A stretch of DNA of 64,000 nt from Xylaria sp. FL1777. Lineage: Eukaryota > Ascomycota > Sordariomycetes > Xylariales > Xylariaceae. Every line of letters begins with the position of its first letter. The first letter of the stretch is position 1. The notes beneath the pieces were generated by a model. That model worked only from the letters and a program-made list of their open reading frames with translations, was not told where the DNA came from and ran no database searches. The position numbers and the translations under genes are program-made. The stretch lies in assembly GCA_022578965.1 (NCBI GenBank), contig MU400519.1, positions 372,001 through 436,000 of the forward strand. Direction: 5' to 3'. Shown in pieces: positions 48,132 through 60,200 of the stretch.

Positions 48132-51066
48132 CTACCCCGACGGTCGATGATTTGGAAGCGAGAGCCTTATCCAACTTCCCCCTGATTGACGGGATCCTGT
48201 CGAATTCGACGTATTTGATTCGCTTTTTATTGAGGATTTCCTGCCAGAATCCACTGTACTTGTGCTTGGTCGCCTCAGCAATTGGTCACTCAACACTACA
48301 AAAATCGGTGTCAGTTAGAACCATTTCCATCATAGCCTATAAAGAAACATCTTGGGATGAGCCTTCATGCCCTGAAGATCGCGAAGACAACAAAATAGCT
48401 CGAGAATTACTTACGCTTCTTGATCTCACTTGCCGCGAGCCCTGCGTTGTTTGCAGCGTCGAGTGCTGTTCTCCCATTTCCATCACGCAATCCCACGTCG
48501 GCACCATGTTCCAGCAATAATTTAATGAGATGAATAGTTGCCCCTCTTGACTGGGCTACCGCATCAATCGCGCTTACCAATGGAACGAACTTCCCAGGGC
48601 CATCTCTGTTGGGTTTGGCACCTTGCGACAGTAAATACGCAGCCACTGCAGAATGTAGGGTCAGTGTTTGTTCCAATATTGGATCTCTAGAAGACCAATG
48701 ATTCTAGTTTTGCATGCAGCATATGGCCTATCATCCGCACATACTCATCCTTAAAGGGAGAATCAAATACTCACTCATTTCGTTGCCACTTTCGCACGCC
48801 ATATAGAGAGCTGTCTTGCCAAAGTAGTCAATGCAGTCGATCAAGTCAGGGCACCGATTCAATATCAGTTCGGCGACCTGGACGCCACCAGATCTCCCTT
48901 GACATCTATGCAAAGGAGTCCTATATTTTTGGTCAAGAACGTCGACGTTGGCGGCCTTATCCATTAGTACCGCGCACACTCGCTTGTTACGTGTGCTCGC
49001 CGCGAGGTGCATGGGAGTGGACCCTGAGCTATCCCTCTGTTCGACTTGTGGAATGCTCAATAACATACTCTGCAACACTTCAAGGTTTTCGTGCTGGATA
49101 GCTAGGTGAATTGGGGCGTTTCCCGTCTGAGGGTCGCAAACGGCAAATCCAAAATGCGGTGAATGAACATCAAAACCCTGCTCCATAGACCATCGGTACG
49201 GACTGCTCAGATCGCCGTCCTCACACGCGGTCGCTCGTGGTGGCAGTTGAGATGATGTTCCATTGTCGACGTGGTGTTCATCAGGCAATTCCTCCTCAAG
49301 CCAACTCTGTATGCCCCGTGCCTCATCAATTCGTTGGAGGGCTTGTAGGCTTTTGATAAGTATCTCTGCCGTCTCTATTATGAGACTTTTGCGCCGAGGA
49401 TTCGCCTTTGACCGACCCATAAATGCACGTCTTAGAAATTTCCGAGACCTGCGAAAGTTTCCTTGCCTTACGCTGCGATGCAAAGTCAGCAATCCACCTC
49501 AAACACAGTTTCCATTGTAGTATTGGGAGAGGAGCAGCTCTCAAATAAGAATCAAAATAGCATGTCATCTAAACGAGGCATATCTCCCTTTACCCTCCAC
49601 ATTACCAGAGACGAGCGGGATGATTAAACATGTTGCTCACTAGAGATTCCCAAGCTTGTGACATAATCTCCATTGCCGGTCAGTATCGTCGGTATCATCA
49701 GTTTCTGTTCGCTCTGTTTCGTGGTCTAACAACTCTTCTAAGACCTTCTTCGCCTCCTTATCTGTCTGCGCAGTATCACAGTGGAAGAGAATGTCCGCAA
49801 GCTTCTCTTCCATATCAATCAACCTTGAGGTACTACTAGCATCGCCGTCTTGCTTATCCTGCTTAGAGAGCCCATCATCTAGGAGCTTGCGTTTTTTAAT
49901 GCCACGCCGTTGGTATTCTGCAGCCTGGAAATAGATCTCACTCTGCATGAGCTGGCGTACAATTTTCTGATTATTTTCGAGAGTGAGCTTCAATACTTTG
50001 CAGCTTACTTCGTCGAGTTCGTCCTGCTCAGAGTCGGATCCGTCCTCGTCGAAAGTTTGTAGGGTTATGTCGCTAGAGGAGTTATGTACCGAGATGTTCA
50101 GACGCCCGTTAATTGATTCGTCGTCAGGTATGGAGAGGGATACTGCCGCAGCGATCTCGCTATCAGGGGTTAGTAACCTTCATCCATTCTTAATTGGACC
50201 ATTTCTACTTCCAAGGCTTGCCTGGGAAGAAGAGAAAGTTATCTGAGATCATACTCGACCGTTTCACGCCATTCTCGTATCTCCTTATCAAGAACACTCC
50301 TCGCTTCCTCATCGGCTAGGTACATATGCGCTTGCGGAGTTGATGTAACCAGTAGCTCTCTGGGATTCCTGATTTTGGTTTCTGTGCGACCTGAGAATAT
50401 CTTTGTCGCGCGGATAGCCTATTAGAGCACTGGAGTCAATTATATCATATCGTAAGAATCTTCAGAGCTTCGGGATCTTGCAGGGGCATCAAAAACAGAA
50501 TATTTCTACATGCGCGATTCGTAGCTCTAAGACATGCTGAAAGAGAGAACACAAGGGCTCCAGTGACTAACCTGGGTGACTTTTCGCACTTCGGCAAGGA
50601 TCATTTCTTGCGACTGTCGATTTATCCATAGCTCGCCAAGAGAGAGCGTTGACAAACTCAGTTGAAGAATCCTTGTGTATGAAGTGATATGGCGCACGAT
50701 TTCCTTCAAACGTTCCTCCTTCAACGATCTCTGGATACTAAGCCTAAGTTTTTGAAAGGAGATTGTCTCGTCTTTGAGTTGTGGAAGTGCCTGTTCTAAG
50801 TCTCCGAGTGAGTTGTGGCACGATTGAAGAATACGATGTATCCGGTCGTGATGTCTATACTCAAACGGTAATTGCTGCGGCCTCTTGGAAAATGTTTCGC
50901 CAATATCGTGCAACGCGGCCTCCAAGTGAAGTACTTCGTCATATAGTTCATTGATAGAGTCTGCGATGTTCCTAGTCTGTTCCACGAATCGAGCTATGCA
51001 TTTTAGAAGGGAGCCAGCAAAGGCAGCAATTTGTAGGGCCGAAGCAGCAGTTGAAAAGGGGTCCAT
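48132..51066 (-). CDS. Helo-like N-terminal domain protein with TPR-like helices and ankyrin repeats
   Basis: Exons on the minus strand: 51066-50572, 50418-50255, 50159-49641, 49472-48775, 48645-48415, 48295-48132; 756 residues. The N-terminus (MDPFSTAASALQIAAFAGSL, about residues 1-150) matches the Fungal_N/Helo-like domain that heads many fungal NLR-like proteins. A charged coiled-coil-like part follows (KLTLENNQKIVRQLMQSEIY). Then come TPR-like helices (LCHKLGNLYVRQGNFRRSRK, about 385-440). Ankyrin repeats occupy about 480-710: GNAPIHLAIQHENLEVLQSM, STPMHLAASTRNKRVCAVLM, RTPLHRCQGRSGGVQVAELI, KTALYMACESGNEMMAAYLL, RTALDAANNAG. A Ser-rich tail follows. No NACHT or NB-ARC motif is present between the ends. 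The role is unknown; involvement in non-self response is inference from the domain type. Confidence 0.87.
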
Positions 51067-51911
51067 AGCTACAGTTTGGATATTAGGCTCGACGTTTTAG
51101 CTTCCAGGCTGTTGTTGCATTCGGATGAGATCGAATCGAGGTTCGCCATGAGAAACGGATTTCTCCACACTTGGTGTCATAACTCAGGAACAGACACCGA
51201 ATTCTGTATTACAAGAGCTTGTGTGCGAACCAGTATCGAGAGAGAACGTAAGGCGTCAAGAATAACAAGGGCTTTAGTTAATGTATTATCACGCGACGTA
51301 ACTGAACGCCCAGACAGGCTCAGTTCCGAGACAGCATCTCAGTCCTAAAAGAAGTGTACATGCACAAGTCGTCATACACGGTCAGGTGAGCGAAGGACTT
51401 TGGGGCTGAGCTCTCTTGCATAACATTAGATCATGTCTCACTAAGTGTACACAGGTGGGCAGGCATTATATTCTCCGATTGCTTTTTTCACATAATATTG
51501 AGAATGCCGTTCGACATAAGACAGCTAGTGTGGTTGACAAGGCATACTGACTGATACACTACACTAGTTATGTGATATATGTCAGTTAGGCCTTAGGAGT
51601 AGCAATGCAGCCATCCCCTAGCTGCTATTCACAACTTTACCCATGCGCCCGGCAAGGCATCAGTCAAATAAGCATTAAGAGCTGTATAAGAATAGCTTAT
51701 TATAGATCATAACGTCACTGCCACCACACAGAGCTGCCGTAAATCGATTTTCTACTCCAGCCATCTTGCTGATAGTCCTACCAATGACCATAAATCCTCT
51801 TCTGCTGATCGGACCGCGGTCTAACGATATTCGAGTCTCATATTGAACCAATTTACATCAACACTAGGTATATTCCGCATGACGGTCTTCTTGCCAATTC
51901 GGACAGTGAAG
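51067..51911. other. Divergent intergenic region
   Basis: This lies between the ankyrin gene (-) and the sugar porter gene (+). No coding frame of note was found. The frame of the downstream gene is open back to 51843, so a start at ATG 51879 is possible. Confidence 0.55.
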
Positions 51912-54900
51912 ATGGCAGATCAGCGAGCTTCTTCTATCAGTCATACCTCACCCGTCCACTACCCTAATGTATCGCCTCGCACCGAGTTAAATGTTAGAGC
52001 GCCTAGCGTATCAGCGGTTCGAGATTCGTATCGAAGTCAGGGGCATCGAAGACGCAACAACTACCAGGCAGTTATCGAAAGTCCGTTAGGTGTGTTCTCC
52101 CTAGGCTCTCTCTCCTGTGTCATTCTTATTCACACTTCTTAGCTCGTCTCACGGATGAGGAGCTCGAAAGAGACGCCCGTAAATTCCAAAGGGAATTCCT
52201 CCCTTCTGTCGAAGTAGAGCAGCTACTGAGGGCCGTCCAGGTAGCAAAAGATATCAGAATCTACGATGCGGTGGCGCGATCCGAGGATCCTCATACAGAT
52301 AAGGGTCTACCAGTGCAGTTAACAGTGGAAGAGAGGGTCGCGCTGAAGAAGGAGAAGGACTCTCTGCCCTCCGAACCCACGATGCTTATCGTATTTCTTA
52401 CCGTGTCACTTGCAGCATTCCTCCAAGGATTTGTCCAGTCCTCCATCAATGGAGCGTCTCTTTACGCAGAAGAATTTGGACTTGGTACCATCCAGCCTGT
52501 CAACGATACGGGCGGCTCGCCTCCCAAGCCAACATTGAATGACTGGAAGCTTGGTGCTGTCAACGCCTCGCCATTCCTGTTCGCCGCGCTAGTAGGTTGC
52601 TGGCTTGCCTTACCCATCAATGAACGCTTTGGCCGGCGAGGCGCAATGGCAATCGCCGCATCTTTAATATTTGCTAGCTCGCTTGGCGCTGCTGCCTGCA
52701 ACAACTGGCAGCAGCTCTTCGGAGTGCGCGTCTTCAATGGAATAGGTTAGTTCAGAAATAGGATATCCCTCTTAGTCACGAATCATCAGACGAGGCCTCT
52801 ATTGCTTGCCCTTTCTTGGCTGACGAATTAACCGAAGGTATGGGTATCAAGGCAGTCAGCACGCCTATATTGGCCTCCGAAACTGCCATTGGATATTGGC
52901 GAGGAACATCAATTCTTGCCTGGCAACTCTGGTGAGATCGGCGATCTCGGTCTAAAAAGGGGCACTAACACTCGTAGGGTCGCCTTTGGCATCGCTATGG
53001 GATTCGCATTCAATCTCGTTTTCTACACTGCTGGAGACCATCGGATAATTAAAGAGCTGATTTTAGGAGCCCCATTCGTACCATCGATCTTTCTCCTAGT
53101 GAGCCTCTATTTCTGCCCTGAGAGCCCTCGTTATTATATGCGACAACACAGCGCCCATTTCAGCCCTGAAAAAGCGTATGCTATTCTGATCAAACTAAGA
53201 GGCGGAGAGGTAACTAACCCAATATATTTAATTAGCATATGAGAAAATATTCAGCTAACCAGGACACTTTAGCTGCAAGCACTCCGGGACATCTATGTAA
53301 TATATAAGTCTGTCCAGCTTGAAGAGCAATCCATTCAGTCCCATGTGGAAACGCAAAGCAGCGGCGTGCCTCGAGGGCTTATTGCGCATATTAGGGCCTA
53401 TATCACTCAGTACAAGCAGCTATTCACTCATAGACGCCTCAGAAACGCTGTTATAAGCAGCTCGATAGTTGCTCTAGCCCAACAGCTCTGCGGGAGTAAG
53501 TCTATTGGTTATGAGAGCGCTGGTCCCCTGCTCTCCCGAAGATATTCTAATGACCTCATAGTAAACGTGTTTGCTTTCTATTCTGGTAAGAGCCAAATCA
53601 CAACTCGCGCTCTACTTTAATACCGATTAGGGGGCTTAGGGCTTAAGGGCATTAGCCCGTCGAAGCCTCAGGTCTAGCTTAGTATTGCTCTGCTTATTCC
53701 ACAAGAAGCTGAACTGATTTCCTCTAACTATGTTGCTCGCCCGTTCCTTTACTCACAAGTGGTTTAGGACCGCTATTCAATGGATTGTTACGTGATCAAA
53801 AAGGAGAACTGCAGCCCATGCTCTATAGCCTAGGATATGGTATGTCGCACTCGGAAAAGTAACTCTATATAGTCGCCATACTTACGAACCTAAGGTGCCG
53901 TCAACTTCCTTTTTGGTCTCCCGGCTATCAGGACAATTGACACTCTCGGCCGGCGCAAATGGCTTGTGCTTACATTGCCCCTTATGTGCCTCTTCATGAC
54001 CGCAGCGGCACTGTCAACTCTAATCCCGAAAGAAACCGACGCTCGAGGCGGAGTCGTCGCTCTCTTCGTCTTCCGTCAGTCACATATCCAAACACACAAT
54101 GTCTAGAATACACGTTGACAATTTCCATAGTCTTTGCTGCTGCATATTCTCCAGGGCTAGGTACATAGTGACTCCAGGGCAACATCATAGCAGCGTTCTA
54201 ACTTTGAGCAGGTCCTATTCCCTTCACCCTAGCATCTGAAAGGTTATTCTCTAGCTGTCCTATTTGGCTTCAGAAACGCAGATACTAACTAATACCCAGC
54301 TTTCCGTTGTCACATCGTGAAGCAGTGAGTCAATCGGAATACCTAGGACCGGTGAATTCCTCTAATCACTTATTCTTTGATCAGGGATGCGCTTTCGCTG
54401 TTGCCACGAATCTTCTTTTCGCTGGACTTCTGTCCATTTTCTTCCCAAGGTCACAATGCCGATTGAACATCCTAATGAGGTAGACACGCTCACAGGTATT
54501 GTAGTATTTACGCCGGGCTCAATGACGGCGGTACACTAGGGCTCTTCGCAGGCCTCAACCTCGTCGCCTTCGCCCTCGTTTTCCTGTTCGTCGAAGAGAC
54601 TAAACGCCGATCACTCGAGGACTTAAACGCAATCTTCGCCGTCAGGAAGAGTAGATTCACGCGGTATCAGATCATGCAGTACCTCCCCTGGTTCTTCCAA
54701 CGTTATATCCTGGGCCGCGATGTGCCTAGACCCGAGCTGTATCTCGATCTCATCTGGGGCAACCCCGATGATTCTGCTGACCACCATGGTCGAGGCGATG
54801 ACGTAACTGAAACTTGTGGCTATGACAAGTCGGACAGGGGTGGTGTTGAGGGCGGACAAGGCCTGTTTACTGCAGCCTCACCATTTGCTCGTAGTCCTGA

Positions 54901-54946
54901 CATGGGTGTTATGAGGGCGACTGGTGAGGATGATGACCACTGGTGA
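51912..54946 (+). CDS. Sugar-porter family MFS transporter, 13 exons
   Basis: This is a 12-span permease of the sugar transporter family. Exons: 51912-52089, 52143-52745, 52838-52931, 52978-53209, 53273-53495, 53562-53585, 53768-53839, 53895-54074, 54131-54160, 54212-54242, 54300-54324, 54385-54449, 54505-54946; 732 residues. A cytosolic N-terminus of about 150 residues precedes MLIVFLTVSLAAFLQGFVQS. Signatures include NERFGRRGAM, FCPESPRYYMRQ, AQQLCGINVFAFYS (re-formed over intron 5), TIDTLGRRKW, AYSPGLGPIPFTLASE (re-formed over intron 9) and FVEETKRRSLEDLN. Four exons are shorter than 35 bases, and the frame closes exactly. The gene is therefore probably intact despite looking broken in raw frames. 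The substrate is unknown. Confidence 0.9.
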
Positions 54947-55721
54947 ATTGAGCTGCGTCTCGTTAGTCATGAATTTCACAGGCATCCACCTTAGCCCTAC
55001 ATGTAGAGGCTTTTGGACCTGAAGGAGGCACATGTGAGAGGTTAAGATTAAGATACAGTAGCCACCTTGACCCCTTTGAGCTGACATTTGTGAACCAATT
55101 TAGTATTCGCACAACTTGTAAATTCATGTGCCACATTATCGCATATTTACTAGCTAGTGTTTTTCTATTAAGGTTTAGCGGTGTGCTCTGTTCTATTTTA
55201 CCGCGAAGACAGTCGAAGGAGCCAGTTAGGGAGTGATATTACTGATAACTTCACCTATCAGCTTTCAATAGCAATGTCGCTTGTCGTTCCTCTAGGATGC
55301 TGTGGTGTACATGCGTGACGGGGCGAGGTTGCCCCGAGGGATTCTAGTGGCGTGTGCTTAGGATGACGGTGGAAGGATGCGGATGCGAGCACGCCAAGCC
55401 ACCCTAAGTGCTTTATGCGTACAGCTAGCTAACCCTGGTGCTGGTCCATATTGTGCCATCCCCGTTTCGACACGAACCGACGGTCCAACTCCGACGACCA
55501 GCCCGTTCAGTCGTTCGCGATGTATGCGAATCGAGCCTGAACGACGTCGAGATTATTGACAACACCATGGTCGCTCCAACGTCTATAAGAGGCGGCCATG
55601 GCGTCCCAATTGGTAGGTGAAGTAAACAGTATAACAGCATCATAGAAAGACAAACACAGTTCTTATCTTGTTGATTGAAACCCGTCTTTGCAAACTCCTC
55701 ACTTCTTTCTGATCATCCAAG
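54947..55721. other. Intergenic spacer
   Basis: This is the 3' flank of the sugar porter gene and the promoter of the MDR oxidoreductase. Nothing else was recognised. Confidence 0.55.
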
Positions 55722-56738
55722 ATGTCCATTCCTATCCGTAAAGTTGTTATTTCCGCGTTTGGCGACGTTTCCAACGTCAATGTCGAACAATCAACCATCG
55801 AACCACCGAAGCCGGGCGAGGTCCAGGTCGCTCCAATCTATTCCGGCTTCTCTGGCGCCGATACAAACATGCGCCGGGGCCAGCTCCCGATGCAGAGAAA
55901 GGCTCCGCTCACTCCCGGCTACTGTCTTGCCGGGCGAGCGAGAACCGACGGAGTTTATATCAAGGCCGGTGACCTGGTAGCCTCTTTGACAGTGTACGAC
56001 GCCGAGGCAGAGCTAGTCAACCTGCCTGAGAAGTATCTTATCCCGGTGCCCAACAGTGTCAGCCCCGAAGCAGCGACAGCCATTGTTCTGGACTGGGCCA
56101 CGGCATTCGGCCTGGTCGACAGGGGAAACGTGACGAAAGGCCAGCGCGTCTTCATCCACGGCCTCAGCGGCGCCGTTGGCTACGCGACAATGAAGCTGTG
56201 TCAACTACGGGGCGCCGTCATCTACGGTACGGCATCAGAGCGGAACCATCAAGTTCTCCGAGAGCAAGGGGCTATTCCCTTCGTTTACACAAACAAGGAC
56301 TGGATGAAGGCGATGCAAGAGCTCGGGGGCGCCCACGTCGTCTTCGACGCCCTCGGCTCTACAAGCTGGGAGGAGTCCTACACGATCCTTCCACCCTGTG
56401 CCAGCGGCGATGAGCATGGCCTCCTCGTCGCGTACGGCCAGAACCAGCAAGCGCTGAGCGACGTCAAGCCATCCGGGAACGTTGTCGTGCCCATGACGAA
56501 GCTTCTGATCAAGAATGCTAAGATATTCTCGAATCGACGGACATGTTTCTACCTCATTTCACGGGACCACCCGTCATTCGTGCCGAGCGTTCATACGCTG
56601 TTCGGGATGGTTAACGATGGAAAGATTGAGGTCGTCATAAAGAATGTCTGGGACATGGAGGATATCAAGACGGCGCATGAGAGTTGGGCGACGGGCACTG
56701 GTGTCGGTTCGAATCTGATTCGAATTTCTAAGGATTAA
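55722..56738 (+). CDS. Zinc-free medium-chain dehydrogenase/reductase (quinone oxidoreductase-like)
   Basis: This is an NAD(P)H-dependent oxidoreductase of the MDR superfamily: an intronless gene of 338 residues. A GroES-like N-terminus (ISAFGDVSNVNVEQ, PGEVQVAPIYSGFSGADT) is followed by the Rossmann part with the dinucleotide motif IHGLSGAVGYATMKL. Next come HVVFDALGSTSWEES and a C-terminal VHTLFGMVNDGKIEVVI. The catalytic-zinc ligands of alcohol dehydrogenases (Cys/His-Glu) are not seen, nor is the four-cysteine lobe. A quinone- or enal-reductase-type activity is thus more likely than alcohol oxidation. Substrate and pathway are unknown. Confidence 0.9.
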   Translation: MSIPIRKVVISAFGDVSNVNVEQSTIEPPKPGEVQVAPIYSGFSGADTNMRRGQLPMQRKAPLTPGYCLAGRARTDGVYIKAGDLVASLTVYDAEAELVNLPEKYLIPVPNSVSPEAATAIVLDWATAFGLVDRGNVTKGQRVFIHGLSGAVGYATMKLCQLRGAVIYGTASERNHQVLREQGAIPFVYTNKDWMKAMQELGGAHVVFDALGSTSWEESYTILPPCASGDEHGLLVAYGQNQQALSDVKPSGNVVVPMTKLLIKNAKIFSNRRTCFYLISRDHPSFVPSVHTLFGMVNDGKIEVVIKNVWDMEDIKTAHESWATGTGVGSNLIRISKD

Positions 56739-57275
56739 GAGATGGAGGTTCAGATGCCCACTCTTATCCATACTGTGTAACTTTCATTTTTGTTACTTAT
56801 TAGCTTTATTCTCACCGGTAAAAAGTTTCTCAATTTTACAATTTGAAACGGTTTTCAGCATCCAATATGCCCCAGGATGCTAGACTCAGTGTCATTGCGA
56901 ATGGCTGATGTTCCTAGTTGAATAAATTTCATGATTAAAGCACCAGTCACGCAGGCAAGCATCTTCACTTACCGTAGCAGGGGACACTAATCAGAAAGCC
57001 ATACGACTCGTAATAATCCTACTGTTCATTCATCATATCCTACACGAGAGGACGACCTACGGCCGCAGGTAATCGCCGGTGAGTCTCAGGCCCTAAAGGC
57101 TCCTAAGTATGTACCCATTCACTCTAACAGATGCGTATTCCAAGCGACAATGTACCAACCGATATAGTTATATCATCATGTAATTCGCTAAACCATGAGT
57201 TATCCCTGTTGATGCAAGACCCGTACCAATGCTCCCGAAGAACGATAAACCCAACAGTTCGCCAATAAAAGCAAC
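56739..57275. other. Intergenic region between convergent genes
   Basis: These are the 3' flanks of the MDR gene (+) and DNA2 (-). No feature was recognised. Confidence 0.6.
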
Positions 57276-60200
57276 TCAGTAAACGCCTCCCATCATTTCA
57301 TTTAGGATATCTCTCGAGACAGGATTGTTGCGTAGAAGCGCCCTGCCCGTGACATTCCCCCTTTTGGGACCCGGTCTTTGATTTTCTTTCCCAGCGAAGA
57401 TCTGGTTCCTCTTCACGGCACCACCAACGGACATTATTTTCTTCGGGCTTCTCTTCGAGGGCGAGGTCAGGCTACCCGGCGCGCCTGTCGCTGTGAACTG
57501 TGTTGCGCCGTCCTCGAAGAAGTGACTTTCCAGCGCATCACGAGGCAGATCGTACACCCACTCACGATCTTCCATCAACCGGACAAAGCGGCTGAGCATT
57601 TCCTGCTCCCCGCTTCCCTTAAGCGTATCGCGGCTCCCAACCACGAGAAGCTTCGTCTTGGCGCGAGTGAAAGCGACGTTGATCCGGCGCCAGTCTTTGA
57701 GGAGGTCACCTATGCTGCATGCCTCGTTACTTCGGACTAGACTGAGCACTACAACCTCCTTATCCCTGCCCTGGAAGCGGTCGGCCGTGTGTAGTTCAAT
57801 GCTGTTCCCAAATCCACGAAGACCATGTTTTAACAGGGAAAGCTGCGAGCGATAGTGCGTCATAACGCCGATCTCATTGGCGGGTACGCCAACGGCGAGA
57901 AGTGAATCGACGAGTTGGACAACGACGCGAGCTTCGGTCGGATTCACAATGCGGTTACCTTTGGCCTCTTCCCGTGGTGATGGTAGATGGTCCGTATTAA
58001 CAAAACGAACCCGTGCGTCGGGGTCAAGGAGATTATGCAGCCAACAATGATCACTACTCCAATTGACGCAAATTGACCTTGGCGTGCCGGGCCGCATGAT
58101 TGTGTTGGCATCGTAATGCTTACGTCGTAGGTGACTCATATGAGGGACCATTAACTTCTGATGGCGCAATGCCTCGGTGCCACACTTCAGTCGACCTTCG
58201 TAGATGAGAGTGTTGCTGAGTGTCATGACATCTTCACACATTCGATATTGGTGTTCAAGATTGACAACAGAGTCAGGATGTGTATCTGAGAGCAACTTGA
58301 AGAGACTAATATCCAGCCCTCCCTCTCGAGCTTCCTCGTTTTGAACAAGGGGTGGAAGCTGATTATGATCGCCTACTAGCACGAAGGTCCGCGCCAGCCG
58401 TATTGGTCCTAGGCAGATAGGTAGGGTGATCTGTGACGCTTCGTCCACAATACAGTAGTCAAACGTACGTTCATTGAAGAGAGGGTGGCTCACTCCCAAA
58501 CAAGTGGTTGCTACGACTGGAGTGTCGTGCCAAGCATGACGAATCTCTTCGAAACTACTCATCGGCTGACTAGCTAGAATGGTAAACTCCTGGACCTCGG
58601 GGTGAACCTTGGCTGGCGCTCCAAGTCGAAGGATAGGGAATCGGTCCGTCTTCAGTTTCAATAAGATGTTGTCCACGGCAGAGTGAGTGTACGAAGTCAA
58701 GAGCACGCTCTTCCCCTGACTGACAAGCGCGCGGATAATGTGGGCAATTGTCGTGGTCTTGCCTGTCCCGGGCATTCCAAGCACGAGAGCGTAGTCTTGG
58801 GCGCTCATGACTTTCTGGATGGCTCGTCTTTGGTCTACATTAAGACTTGCCTGCTCAGCCATCGAGTATTGTGTTGCAGTTTCTTTAAATCGAGGAGGAG
58901 CAAGATCAACCACCAACCGCCTAATCTCCTTCGAGCCAAACACACCGTCTGCCATCACTTGAATTAGGTTGTTTCGTACAGTCGCCATGCCGTTACTGAA
59001 CTCGTCCTTATCTAGGCGGTATCGCAGAGGAGGCTCTTTGATTTTTCCTTGTGACTGAGCCGGCGTTGCGCCTTCCGGGACAACTTCCATAATGCTAGCA
59101 AACACCTGGTTGACATTCTCATCGAACCCAGGACGTCGAATACGTGCGTTGTGGAGACGACGATCGACAGCGACGGCAATTCTTTGTTTTCTCACAGAGG
59201 TGACGTAGCCGAGGGCTAGTGCGAAATGGCCTGTTTCGTCCGAGACTACAATGGGTTCTCCTACTGTCAATTGAGAGTCGAGGAAGGAGAAAGTAGAGCT
59301 AGCATTCTCTTTGACGAAGGTATAGCGGTATCGATTGATCTTTGGGCTGTCAACGTCTTCGAATGCGGAGCCTTCTTCGATAATGACATTGGCAAAGCAA
59401 CGCCCAACCTTCTCACGCTCCGTACTGGCCATAGTCCAGAGTTCACGTCGTAGCTTTTGGCCTTCTTTCTCTTCCTTTGTCAATAGATTTTCCCATTTCA
59501 AAAAGAAGTCTTGGTGTGTCGGGGTTAGATGCTGGACGATCTCCTCGAATTTTCCCTTGACACCGCTTGTTTCGGCATCACCGTCATCGGCGAGCTTGTG
59601 ATAAATGAAGCAAGATACTTTGGCATAACACTGGCCGCAAGTGTTCGCACTTTTCTTCATTGGTGGGAGTTGTACGCTCCGTTCCCGTACATAGCAAGCT
59701 AGCTGGTTGCGCTGCATAATCATATGCCGAAGCTCATTGCGTATTGTAGGAATTCGATACGTTTGCGAGGTCTCCATGTAATACAAGACTCCATAAGCGA
59801 TCTCAATATCGTATCGGTCCGACAACAAAAGATTATATAGAGCCGTCTGAGCCATATGGTTCGGTGTCGCATTTTTGCCCGTTTTCACCTCGAAAGGTAC
59901 GGTGAGAGTTCGTCTGTGAGAACCCTCTTTCATAGTGACTTGAACCGTCGCATCGATATTGCCCTTTAACCCATACATCGGGGACCACACGTGCTCTTCG
60001 ACATCAAGTAGCTTAGTAACATTCATATTTGCCTTGTCTCCATTTCGACCTCGGACTATAGCATCGGGCTATCAAACGGTCAGCGGAGGAAACTTGATCA
60101 ACCCATCAAATGTTTGCAAGCACGAACCTTAGGGAAAGCAGAAACGAACGTTTTCGCCCAGGCTTTCAATTCTGGCATTTTGGACCGGAGATGATTACGA

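Noticed and set aside
53586..53767. Apparent break of the sugar porter gene at 53586-53767
   Set aside because: It is explained as a 182-base intron. The junction restores FYSGPLFNG and all phases close.
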